DNA of 64,000 nt, from positions 124,001 through 188,000 of the forward strand of contig JALIZF010001811.1 in assembly GCA_029948255.1 (NCBI GenBank). Reading direction: 5' to 3'. This DNA comes from Telmatactis stephensoni (taxonomy: Eukaryota; Cnidaria; Anthozoa; Actiniaria; Isophelliidae). Every line of letters begins with the position of its first letter. Positions within the stretch are counted from its first letter, which is position 1. Of this stretch, positions 46,401 through 55,376 are shown piece by piece. The notes beneath the pieces were generated by a model. It saw only the letters and a program-made list of their open reading frames with translations. It was not told where the DNA came from and did not search any database. The position numbers and the translations under genes are program-made.

Positions 46401-49400
46401 GTTATTCCGGGTACAACTCGCCTTCATAAAACAGAGCCTCAATTTAACAAGTTCACTTCTTGGGCTTCCTGTTTAACATCTCGGTTACAAATGTGCGGGA
46501 AAATTACCCAGAAGTCCTTTGCAATCTTTGCATAAAATCGAGGTCAACCAAGTGTCCAGTAACGCCTGCTATTAATTTAGTACAGGATTTATCAGGTGAG
46601 TGAGTGTTTACCGTTTTGTTTGATTCTTTCTTAGACCGGCTGTCAAGAGGGCGAAGAAGAAGCTTACGATGTGGACGATGACCAGCAGGCTGAGTTTGAT
46701 GCCATGTTAATCGAGTACGCCGGTGATTGCTTGCCATCTCTGGCAACTGCCATCGGTGGACAAGCCTTTGCGCCGTACTTCGCTGGGTTGATGCCTCTAT
46801 TACTAAAGAAAATTGTAAGTCCAGAAAAAACTGAACCCTTTTTCATACCCGGAACGCTGCACGTTATCAGCAGTTTTTTTCTTGATTAAAAATGCCTATA
46901 ATAACGTACGCATGCACATTATGTTTTCCAAAGCTTTTCTGTTCAATTTGGACTTTTCTGTCCAATTTGTACTGTCGTGCTGGTCTCGGATAGCATGAAG
47001 TTGGTTTGAACGCATTTTCTGATTGGCCAATGGAGTACAATAGGATTCAATATTTTCATTGGTCGTTTTCAAAAGACCATTGTTTTTTAAACCAATCACT
47101 GCTCCTTTTCAAGAGGGTTTCGTGCTGGACCAATAGACCATTTCCGAGATGCAAATTCCGTGTGCCCGAAAATGCCTCGTTTTCAAGTCGTGCCAGCGAT
47201 ACTTTCGTCAGTGGTCTCCGCATCTCGAAAATACTCTATTTGTACCACAGATCAGAATGACGTCACATATGAAGAGGAGGAATAATGCAGCGTGTTCTGA
47301 GTGATAAATGTTAAGTTAATGCTGCTGCTTGAGCCACATGGTGTATTGTGTGGCCTACAGGTGAACAAACGATTAGGTTGACTGTATTTCTTTAATTTTA
47401 GCGTAAATCGTCACCGACGTCAGACAAGTCGTTTGCGATTGGTACCATATCAGAGGTTTGTAAGAATTAGTGCTTGTTCAGTAAAAAATTCTGCCGGGAT
47501 TCTAATTCAACACTGGCGTTAACGACTTTAGATTGTAGCAACTAGAATCATAATTGCAATAGAAAGTCTTGCAGATATTCTGGATACTCACACCAATGTA
47601 CTTTGTCCAAATAGCGCACAGAATTGTCTTCGCTTGTTACGGGACTACATTACTGAGCCTGTTACTTCCCGATTAACTTTTGACTTTCAAAATTTGCTGA
47701 GTTATAAGTGTTTGTAAATTGTTTTATAGATTATCCTAGCAATTGGCCCTGCGACTGCTTCTTTCGTTCAGCACTTATGCCCAGTCTTTCTTGGAGCTCT
47801 AAAAGACGCGGACGATGAAGTCCAAAGTAACGCAACGTATGGACTGGGACTACTCGCCCAGAATGGTGGTGACATTATGGTTCCGTATCCTTAATTTGTA
47901 ATTTGGACTTTTGTCTTTATCTCTCATTTCTTTCCTTTTGATTCTTTTCTATTCTTTTGATCTGTGCTCCCTGGATGGATTCCTAGACGGGGCACGTCAT
48001 GTGAGTAGAGTTTAGTAGTTCTTTCTTTCTTAGCCTGCGTATGGTGGGGGGCAGGGGAATGGGAAAGAGGGGGAAGGAAAGGTCCCTGTTCCATCTCCCC
48101 TTCCCCTCCCCTCCCTAGGGCGACTACACAGGATAGTTCGTTATCTCCTTTGTTTTCAGGTTCTTTTCTCCAGGTTTTCCGGCTTTCTTCGCTCTCTCAA
48201 AATTGAGAGTTGAGTGTTTAGAATGTTAATGTAGTAAGAAATGTGTGAGTGCAGGAACAGACTGGCAGAAAAAGCCAGTTTTATCTGTTAAGACATCCTC
48301 GTTTACACGTCTATTTTTTCGTTTTGAATACTGTACTATTCACCTTAACCACGAGCTCAGTAATTACCCGGCAGTCCTAGAGGCCATGTTTTCTATGTTG
48401 TCATCGCAACAACCTGGGCGTACTGTCGATAATATATGCGGTGCAGTGAGCCGTATGATTATGGCTAATCGGTCAGCGGTATCACTAAGCGAAGTAAGAC
48501 ATCATATCTCGATAGAGAATCTAACATTTAAGCAATATTGCACTCATTTACTTAAGTCTATATCAGTCACCGCGTGCTGTAAAACTACACACAACATGTG
48601 CGCGCGTTTTCTGTTTCTTCACACATTAATCATTTACTTATTCACTCCCTCACATTCATATATTCTACCATTTATGATTTATTTCTTGCATTGTATTCCG
48701 TACCAGAGGCGGATTTAGGGGAGGGGTGCAGGGTGTGCGCATCCTGAGATGACTTTGGTCCCTTTCTTCTCTATATCTTTCCAAAACATCCCTCTGGATA
48801 GTTTCCAATTTCTATAACGCTGCAAACCCCTCCCCCTTCTCCCCCCCCCCCCCCCCCCGAAAAATAATCCTGTGTGCACCCCTCCCTGAAGAAAATTCTG
48901 GACCCGCCCCTGCGTTTACCTCCTTCGCTCTTTTCCGTTTCCCTGCTCCCATCCTTTTTTTTTAGTGTTCAACCGTTGCAGCAGCTAAAGATCCAATATA
49001 ACTCTTTCAAATTTGATCGTTTTGTTTTCATTCGATATCAGGTTTTCCCAATGTTGATTCATTGTCTTCCTCTCAAGGAAGATTTCGAAGAAAATCCAAC
49101 TGTGTATTCGTGTATTATAGAACTCTTTAGTGATCAGCATCCACAGGTAGGTGTACAACAATCTATTGTTACATATTCCCACCCTTCACACGAGAACCTC
49201 GTTCTCCACAGAATAGTCTCTTCAGAGATCGACATAAAGCTGTCTCACTAATCTCCAACATACCATAAACTGCTGCTTATAAGCCTCACTGATTATAAGC
49301 CCTCTTAACAAAAAACGCAAAACACAGTCCGGTTATAAGCCCTCCCGATTATAAGTCCCCTCCTGTTATCGTTTCTTTTTATGTGGAACCAGAAGCCCAT

Positions 49401-51981
49401 TACTAGAAGCATCCATTGTACTATGTTGGACAAGCAGCGTTTTTCCCATCCGAGTTATTTTAGAATTGAATATCGCGCGCGCGAAACAGCGGTAATGGGC
49501 TGTTGTTCATAAGACCGAATACTTGGAATACCTTCGGAAAATAAATAACTGGGACAGAGAAACTCGTTCGGTTGTTCCTACTATTTACCCACTAAAATGT
49601 ATCAATCGTTGAAAAAGAACCTAAACTGTAAACGAACTTCATAGTCTGAAAAGCAACATACATGTGTTAAATAACATTATACAGACCCATCACAAGCATA
49701 TTGATAGGGGAGGTTCGATTTCCACCATATTTGGTTGGGATTAGGGAGTATTTAAATGACCTTAGAGGTTCAACTGGCCTTTGGAAAGTGTAATGAAAAT
49801 TTTATTAAGGCCAATTTATACGATACAATTTTTGCTTACAACTTGTCGCATGCAACAACTCTACAACTTGCTTACAACTGTTGTAAGGTTTTAAAACATG
49901 TTTTAAAATCCTACAAACTTTTGTTCTTGTCGCACGCAACATTTTTAAGCAAGTTGTAAGCAAAAAATGTATCGTGTAAATTGGCTTTTAGATAACTATT
50001 ATTCCAGAGAAATTGTTTTTCTAGATTACGTAATATTTGAAAGCATCAAGCCAATGTAAAGAGTTTATGTAGTTTTCTTCATTGAAGACCAGAATTTCAA
50101 GCCTAGAAATATTAGAGAAGAGAAATAGAATTCATTAAAAACAAAAGAAAAAGAAAAAAAGAAAAGTTGTTGTCGCAGCCAGGACTCGAACCCGTTACCC
50201 AAAGCAAATTAGTATGCTAATTTTATGCAAAACTCCCAAAATCGGACCATGCATCCAGACAAATTGCTGAATCATCGCATGTTACGTATAGGATGGAGAT
50301 TTCGGCCCCATCCGCGCTATCCGGTAGAACGCAGCGAGCTTCGCGGTCAAAGAGGGAGGAAACAGTCGGATCCTAAGCCATAGATAACTGAACCTTACCA
50401 CTAGGCTAACTGGTCTACTGAGGGATTTGGAGGACAAAATAACCTAGTGTATCCTGTAAATTGGCTGTCTATTGTTGTGCAAATTACGCGATCCCGTGGC
50501 GCAGTTGGAAAACCCTTGGACTGTGAAGCAAATGATCAGATGTAAGAGCCAGGTTCGAAACCGGCTAGGGTCGGATTTTTTTTTTTTTTTTTTTTTTTTT
50601 CTTCTTCTTCTTCTTTCTTGTTTTTGTTTATCTCAAAATCAAAATTGTTAATTAAAAGAGAGAAAAGACAGAAAAAGAAAGAGGTTATGAAAAAAAAAAA
50701 AAATAGAAATGGTGAAAAATACTTAAGTTGTTAAAACTTAGAAATCGTTAAAATGAATAGCTGAAGGTCGGGATTTTGATAACCCATAATTCACCAGCAT
50801 TCAGCCAAACGTTTATTTAGAGAAAAATACAACAATGTGACTGTAGTTTCTTAATGAAAAGTACTAGTAGCCTAAGCTAAGCGGCTATTTTCTGTGGGAA
50901 GGGTGGGACGTTCGTTCGAACCTTTGAACCACCCCAAGCGACTTGTCTGCTATATTAAGTCTCAACATGTCTGCGCTTACAAGCCCACCGAAAAGCCCCT
51001 ACGAACTTGTATAAGCCCATCGCTTCGTTAATGCGGTACGTGTATATAGCTAATTCAATTAACGTTGACGACTGAAAAAAAAAGCCTAAAATCCTAAAAG
51101 CTTTGAGAGTGAAGTCATGATTTTTTTATTTTTCACGCTGTGACATATTACAATAAGAAACTCACTGTATACTGTTTGCAAATTCTACAACTTGGACACA
51201 TATTCCTTAATTTCTCAGATAGCCTACAGCGAAGTTGGTTAGTAAACAAGAGATAGTTGAAAAGTTTTAGCCTCTAGGCTTTTTTCAGCGACAACGTTAA
51301 TTGAAATAGCTATATACAAAGGGAACAGATTCCCAATACAAAAGATTGTAAACTTTAAATCCGTATTCATTTAGGTTATGCAACATCTTGGTGACGTACT
51401 CGGGGTTTTTGCGAGAGTTCTTCCATCACCTGATCTACAAGAAGGTACGTAAACCTTTCTATGGCAGACCCTAGTCTTCTTTGCATACGTGACTAGTACC
51501 AGTCCCATCCTTGTTATGTTGCTTGATAACATCGAGACTGAAGGCCTCGTTTTACGTACGCAATCCGCACCTTTTCCGTATCGGACGTGCTGCACGCAAC
51601 AAAGAGTCGTGTACTTTTCTCTGACAGTTTTGCGCAACGTTGCGCCGCCAAAACATCTCGCACAACATTTACAATCCTACCTTCTCAACCTTGTCTGTGC
51701 GCAACCACTGCATGGGTAGACACGGTGCAACTTCTGTTAAGCTTGACGTTACAAAACAGTTGCACTATGTCCATGCATCCAGGACTTTCAAGGATTTAAA
51801 AGGTTTTTGGTTTTCCTATCTTTAACACGTTTTTCTTTGTTATTCAGATGTCCGTGGAGGACTGGTGAACATGGTGAAAAGTGTTCGTCAACAGTTTCCA
51901 CAAGATTTCGAACGTCTATTACAAACCCTACCTCAGGACCATGCACATATATTGTTAACCGTTACCCAAGCACCCAGCTAA
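31454..51981 (+). CDS. IPO4: Importin-4, 34 exons
   Basis: Exons: 31454-31516, 31593-31679, 32971-33224, 33459-33506, 33972-34060, 34418-34460, 35175-35240, 35711-35812, 36074-36157, 36678-36830, 37393-37446, 38274-38383, 38614-38648, 38789-38862, 39048-39186, 39929-39996, 40583-40628, 40969-41027, 41172-41229, 41570-41649, 43066-43109, 43259-43370, 43825-43913, 44166-44243, 44313-44370, 44923-45028, 45865-46055, 46635-46814, 47402-47455, 47730-47884, 48361-48493, 49042-49146, 51375-51444, 51848-51981. About 1073 residues (human 1081). A karyopherin-beta of stacked HEAT repeats that imports histones H3/H4 and ribosomal proteins. Diagnostic segments: VRQYAAVLLRRRVVKQW, RNAALFALGQF-like AALFALGQFSEHLQ, acidic loop with DENIDDDEDITGYSVENSY, DDDQQAEFDAMLIEYAG, SFAIGTISE and ALPLKEDFEE-like HCLPLKEDFEENP. 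Phase closes throughout except at the exon 3/4 junction, where one base is missing (or a micro-exon is unseen). Confidence 0.95.
32216..32500. mobile_element. MITE in IPO4 intron 2 (first of two)
   Basis: Inverted arms of over 100 bp: ATTACTGCAAAAACGCTTGT at the left pairs with ACAAGCGTTTTCGCAGTAAT at the right; inner parts (TTTTTCTGATCTGC, GGGGGCAGAGCTTA, GAGGGCATT) also pair. Loop about 30 bp. Confidence 0.85.
32525..32819. mobile_element. MITE in IPO4 intron 2 (second of two)
   Basis: Ends GCTCACAGGAGTAAACTGCC and its inverted partner. Pairing continues through TCTGCTAGGTGGTTATTT, ATTTCTA and a TCAGAAATC / GATTTTAGG region. Different in sequence from its neighbour 25 bp away. Confidence 0.85.
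33680..33835 (+). repeat. Degenerate SINE fragment in IPO4 intron 4
   Basis: CAGGTTCAATTT resembles a B box, and the later GGTTTTTCTCCTGGTTCTTTGG with CCTCCCTCCCC matches the body of the SINE at 42665-43035. Confidence 0.4.
37038..37271 (-). mobile_element. tRNA-derived SINE, family A
   Basis: On the minus strand the head reads GGATGGCATAGTTGGTTAG (A box) and, about 40 bp on, TAGTTCGATCCCC (B box). A body follows with TCGACTTCTTTCCATTCCG, TTTAAATACCCTTAAAACGG and TGATGGAAAGAGGG. A 5' copy is at 57896-58015 and a 3' copy at 9511-9715. Confidence 0.75.
37516..37665. mobile_element. Small inverted-repeat element in IPO4 intron 11
   Basis: Ends GCGTGGGAAACTGACCGTAC and TACGGTCAGTTTCCCACTC pair; relatives at 7540-7665 and 52500-52650. 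Confidence 0.65.
37892..38033. mobile_element. MITE hairpin in IPO4 intron 11
   Basis: Arms of about 50 bp: GTTATTAACCTC, TTTGCTCGGTCTGTATGGGA and AAATATCAGACCAAGGTCTT with exact or near-exact partners. Confidence 0.85.
38035..38184. mobile_element. Second MITE adjoining the previous hairpin
   Basis: Ends TTTATTATATGGCT and AGCCATATAATAAA; the interior includes GCCAATCAGAATTC, a motif often seen inside cnidarian MITEs. Confidence 0.65.
39998..40290. repeat. Degenerate (GAAT/GGAT)n tandem repeat in IPO4 intron 16
   Basis: About 290 bp of tetranucleotide-like ATGAATGAATGG and ATAGATGAAT repeats with decay toward the right end. Confidence 0.9.
40296..40545. mobile_element. Palindromic insertion with hammerhead-like core and 12-bp flanking repeats
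   Basis: A perfect palindrome spans 40297-40512 (two arms of 108 bp, centre between 40404 and 40405, no loop). A 33-bp tail follows. AATATTGAACTT flanks the unit directly at 40284-40295 and 40546-40557, as for a target-site duplication. Each arm contains CTGATGA, a stem GGACC-TAA-GGTCC, and GAAAGCTC followed by GGAATAAA. That order resembles the hammerhead ribozyme core (CUGANGA, stem II, GAAA, cleavage after UC) found in Penelope-like retroelement ends, with one extra U before stem II. Confidence 0.65.
40733..40750. repeat. G homopolymer in IPO4 intron 17
   Basis: 18 consecutive G, followed by a second G7 run at 40761. Length is likely to be unreliable in any assembly. Confidence 0.9.
42665..43035 (+). 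mobile_element. tRNA-derived SINE, family B
   Basis: A box GGTGGCCGAACAGTGAGAGC and B box CGTTCGATCCCCGG about 45 bp on, then a long body (TTGCTTCGAGGGTTTTTTCT, GTTCTCCGGTGTTTCCTCCC, CAGCACTTAGCTGCAAGG) and a TTTA-rich tail at the IPO4 exon 21 acceptor. A diverged copy is at 47955-48230. It sits in intron 20. Confidence 0.75.
43683..43802. mobile_element. MITE of the CAAGAGACCATAATACTA family
   Basis: 120 bp with ends CAAGAGACCATAATACTA and TAGTATTATGGTCTCTTG. A longer relative is at 55128-55376. It lies in IPO4 intron 22, 22 bp before exon 23. Confidence 0.85.
43924..44010. repeat. (GGAC)n then (GGCA)n microsatellite in IPO4 intron 23
   Basis: About twelve GGAC units interrupted by TGTCTGAT, then about seven AGGC units, starting 11 bp after the exon 23 donor. 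Confidence 0.95.
44568..44850. mobile_element. MITE of the ATACACCTATTTCA family, copy 1
   Basis: Ends ATACACCTATTTCAAAAAAG and CACTGAAATAGGTATAT. Subterminal GTCGTACGAAAG and GGACTATGGGTAG match inverted GACTCACCCGAAAGGGAGTA. Copy 2 is at 53213-53505 in the opposite orientation. It sits in IPO4 intron 25. Confidence 0.85.
45369..45839. mobile_element. Nested MITEs in IPO4 intron 26
   Basis: An inner hairpin (45411-45650) has ends TAAGGTGATGTTACACGGGT and the inverted ACCCGTATAACATTACCATT, with TTTCCGCGCAAC also pairing. An outer pair, AGCATATGCAAACGCGACG and CGTCGTGTTCAAATGCT, encloses it, so the inner element appears to have inserted in an older one. Confidence 0.7.
47955..48230 (+). repeat. 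Diverged SINE family B copy in IPO4 intron 30
   Basis: Fragments GGATTCCTAGACGGGGCACG, GTAGAGTTTAGTAGTTCTTT and TTCTTTTCTCCAGGTTTTCC match family B in order; a G-rich/C-rich inverted tract of about 75 bp (48043-48117) interrupts it. Confidence 0.55.
48711..48914. mobile_element. MITE with CAGAGGCGG / CCGCCCCTG ends in IPO4 intron 31
   Basis: Left end CAGAGGCGGATTTAGGGGAG with GGGGTGCA; right end TGCACCCCTCCCTG and GGACCCGCCCCTG. This CAGGGGCGGATCC-like terminus is typical of hAT-type MITEs of aquatic animals. An 18-C run sits at 48841-48858. Flanking octamers are only weakly alike. Confidence 0.65.
49808..49986. mobile_element. MITE in IPO4 intron 32
   Basis: Ends AGGCCAATTTATACGATACA and the inverted TGTATCGTGTAAATTGGCTT, continuing through TTTTTGCTTACAACTTG and GTCGC(A)TGCAACA. 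Confidence 0.85.
50160..50605. repeat. tRNA-like sequences with poly-T, IPO4 intron 32
   Basis: Plus strand 50488-50575: A box TGGCGCAGTTGG and B box GGTTCGAAACC about 45 bp on, followed by 25 T (50576-50600). Minus strand: B box GGGTTCGAGTCC at about 50174-50186 and an A-box-like TTAGCCTAGTGG at about 50400, too far apart for a plain tRNA. No good acceptor stem forms in either, so these are SINE heads or tRNA pseudogenes. Confidence 0.5.
51042..51317. mobile_element. MITE in IPO4 intron 32, just before exon 33
   Basis: Ends GTATATAGCTAATTCAATTA and TTAATTGAAATAGCTATATAC; CGTTGACGACTGAAAAAA and AAGCCTAAA also have inverted partners. Confidence 0.8.
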
Positions 51982-52391
51982 CGTCTTGTACATGACACCT
52001 TACTACAGGTGATATTCTATGAGTATGAACTTCTGTCTATCCCGCTCGAACTCCTTACTCCAAATCATCTCGAGTTAGACTGTGAAAGACTATGAATGGG
52101 AGACTCCAGGAAATAGGAAAAGGGGAGAAATAGGATGAGAAAAGAAGAGAAGGACTGTATTTATACATTTTTCGATTTTCCTATCCCAACTGTACAATCT
52201 CAAATCCCGTCCACATTCCACATTCCACTAGTTTATAAGTTTATAAGTTTGTATTCACTTTTATATGCTACCCTCCCTAAATAGAGACTTCACTTCACTA
52301 TTATACTTCCCCCTATGTAGCCTTGGAGATCACAACCGCCGAAATAGTCGTAGTCTAGACATGACCACAATCAAATAGACACTTTAGAATG

Positions 52392-52397
52392 AATAAA
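52392..52397 (+). promoter_or_regulatory. Possible IPO4 polyadenylation signal
   Basis: AATAAA 411 bp after the IPO4 stop; first clear hexamer on this strand. Confidence 0.5.
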
Positions 52398-53212
52398 GGC
52401 TGATACTGTAAGTCCAGCTGTTCCCTCCTTTGGGCTACCTGTGGTGATCGTGCGACCTATGTAAAAGATTAGGACTCATGAAAAAGTCTGCGATGGACAG
52501 AGATGTTTTCATATGACTGGTAAAATGGCACGGTCACGACACAGTTACGACAAGAATTTCGTATGACTAGAAAACCTGTATGGCCACCGCATGGTCAGGA
52601 GTGTCACGAAAAGAATTTTTGTCTTCCCCACTCATACGAAAACGCCTGTGACGCGGTGTCAATACTAGTCACGCATTCTCAACTTTTAGTACTTTGTATA
52701 AGTCGCTAGTTGAGCGACCCAACCAACAAATTAAGGAGCGAAAACTAAGAGTTACAGAATCAGTATAGAAATATCGCTGAATGAAATTTTAGACAATGAA
52801 AAACCAAGAGCGCAAACGACACGTTCTTATCAATTTTCCATACAAAAATTCCAAGTTGCTAAATCGGTGCGATATGGGCGCATAAAGATGCAAAGTCTAA
52901 TTTATAGTTAATAAATTACGAAACAAAAGCAGTATATGTATCGTCTTACTTAAAGATAATTATAGTGCTGACTGTTTCTTGATCAGTTTCCCCTCGGAAA
53001 ATGATCATGTCAGTGGATTAAACCCCATGCTCAAAAGAAAACGCAAGTGTATGCAACTCAACTTGTGCTTATACGGCCAGTGAACGAAATGATAATAAAT
53101 GCGCCAAGTTCCTATTACTCGTGGAAAAAGTATTGCGCACATTCAAAGTTATCATGTCGGATAACTTGCATTGACTTCCATTTTCGGTCCCGCATTTTCC
53201 GACTTCTTTAGA

Positions 53213-53505
53213 TATACACCTATTTCAATAAACATTGTCGGTATCAAGCCTACGCGACTCACCCGAAAGGGAGTATGGGAAGAAATTACTAAAGTTTATA
53301 AAACCACAAAAATCCCACACTATTACTCAAATTCAGCTTCCTCTGACCTTATAAACAAAAGAATTTCACTTAATTACTGATGCTGAAGTCAGTACCAAAG
53401 CGGAAAAGAAAGTGAAGTTTTGCTATACTACCCATACTCCTTTTCGGTCTAGTCGCGTGGGCTTGAGAGCTCTCGTACGACAACCTTTTTTGAAATAGGT
53501 GTATA
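53213..53505. mobile_element. MITE of the ATACACCTATTTCA family, copy 2
   Basis: Ends ATACACCTATTTCAATAAAC and the inverted TTGAAATAGGTGTAT. Internal CGCGACTCACCCGAAAGGGA and TACCCATACTCCTTTTCGGT match copy 1 at 44568-44850 in reverse orientation. Confidence 0.85.
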
Positions 53506-53655
53506 ATTATCAAAGCGGTATTCATGTGGAAGATCGCATTAAGGCTCGGAGTGCGCTACGCTAAAAGGAAAATCACGACTATTACTCCATAAGAGGACGG
53601 GATGAATTTGGTGATCCAAAGCTTGTGAATCACGTGAGCCGGAAATGAGCGGGAA

Positions 53656-54079
53656 ATAGGCCATATGCACTAACAGGTCACGTGACCCTTATCTCTCCTA
53701 AATCAAGCAGCACCGTCAAAATGAACGCCAGAAATAGAAAGAGCACTTCGATATTAGTAAAAGTACAAAGTTTCAGTTTATAAGATGAATAAGAGATAAA
53801 ACGACAGTAAATTTAAGATTGGATATTTTCTTAAGATTCGTTCGAAAAAACGCGTTGGATGGCACGAGCTTCCCATCCAACGCGTTTTCCGAACGAATCT
53901 TAAGAAAATATCCAATCTTAAATCTGCTGTCATTTCTCCTGTATTACACCTTATGAGCTGAAACTTTGTACTTTTACTAATATCGAAGTGCTCTGTCTAT
54001 TTCTGGCGTTCATTTTGACGGTGCTGCTTGATTTAGGAGAGATAGGGTCACGTGACCTGTTAGTGCATCATGGCCTATT
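53656..54079. mobile_element. Long-arm MITE (about 195-bp arms)
   Basis: Ends ATAGGCCATATGCACTAACA and the inverted partner TGTTAGTGCATCATGGCCTA. Arms pair almost throughout, including GGTCACGTGACC, CAAGCAGCACCGTCAAAATG and CCAACGCGTTTT, around a loop of about 20 bp near 53867. The high arm identity suggests a recent copy or conversion between arms. Confidence 0.9.
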
Positions 54080-54651
54080 GTGGTGCATTATGGGATGGGG
54101 AATCCTTAGGGCGAGAAAGGTTGGGACCTTTGTCCAGAAACAAGTCATACTCATGTTATAAAACAATTTCATCACTCTTGAGCCAGTACCGAAGGTGTCC
54201 CGTATTATTTTTGGGGGTATTCTAAAGTGATTTTTGTTTTGTGTTTTTCGTGAGTGTTCCGAGCTCTTTCCTTAGCAAAACCAGAAAAACTGCATGTAGA
54301 TCAATGAGAGGAAAATCTTGTATACCAGACGTTTCCTTGAGGGAGGTGTTCAGTGAACAACTGTGACGCCGTCTTATTCCCTCAGGACAGCTGCTGAAGT
54401 ATAAATGATCACTGCTGTGGGGTAAGCTTAGCTTTAGGATTATTTTATTACACATCAGTAAAAATATGTAACATTAAACAATAAATATACATCTAATCAT
54501 AGACGAATGTCACTCATTTCTAACACATCAAAAAGAGGAATTACCTGACAATGAAACTTCATCTTGAATTTAAATTATATTGAATTCCTCTTTACAACCT
54601 AATATCTTCAACATTGAGCAGTATTCAATATTAATTAACTTGGATAAAGAC

Positions 54652-54921
54652 GACTGAAACGCAAAACTGTAGCTGTGTCGACATTTCGTTGCTACACGAT
54701 GTCATTGCTGCAGAAAATGAGCAACTGCATGTCGCGCGCACAGCAGGATTTCATAGTGCCCATCTTGGCCCAGCAACGATCTTGGCCCTGCAACATTCAA
54801 CCTTGTAGCTGTAGAAGTAGAATGCAGCTCACAGTGCAAACATGCACGCAACAAAAATAACTGAACTGCATCGGGATCGTGTAGCAAAGAAATGTTGATG
54901 ACTACAACTTGCGTTTCAGAC
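54652..54921. mobile_element. MITE-like element
   Basis: Ends GACTGAAACGCAAAACTGTAG-like and inverted CTACAACTTGCGTTTCAGAC; the interior is less symmetric and carries TGCATGTCGCGCGC. Confidence 0.6.
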
Positions 54922-55127
54922 TTGATCTCGGCATCTCGAAATGAACATGGAACAGCTGCGCATGTGCGCGCAATGGTGCAGGAAAAGTTGAATCGTGTGA
55001 CGAAACATGAAACATGCTATTGAATCAAAATTACAAGAGAAATTAGTACTTTTTAGAAGATGAGCTCACACAGAAACCATTTCATCACGTTATACGATTC
55101 TATACACTATCTAGTTATCAGATATGA

Positions 55128-55376
55128 CAAGAAACTATAATACTAAGATGGCGAAACTGGTATCGATGTCTGCGCGATGTGGTTGGCGCTCAAGGTTATT
55201 TTTAGTAACAGGATACTTTTATTAACAGGAAGTTGATGCCATTGCGCGCGCAAGGAATGAAATTTGATTAACGGAAGAGAAAATCCTCTTGCGTGCGCGA
55301 TGGAGTGAGCTTCCTGCTATTAAAAATAATTTTGAGCGCCAAGCACATCGCGCACTCTTAGTGTTTTGGTCTCTTG
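55128..55376. mobile_element. MITE of the CAAGAGACCATAATACTA family, long copy
   Basis: Ends CAAGAAACTATAATACTAAG and CTTAGTGTTTTGGTCTCTTG. Inner parts (GGCGCTCAAGGTTATTTTTA, CGCGCGCAAGG) also pair. The first 40 bp match 43683-43720. Confidence 0.75.

Noticed and set aside
50488..50575. Functional tRNA gene
   Set aside because: A and B boxes are present but I cannot form a convincing acceptor stem, and a 25-T tail follows; SINE head is more likely.
53656..54079. microRNA gene
   Set aside because: The hairpin is far too long and too perfect and has transposon-style ends.
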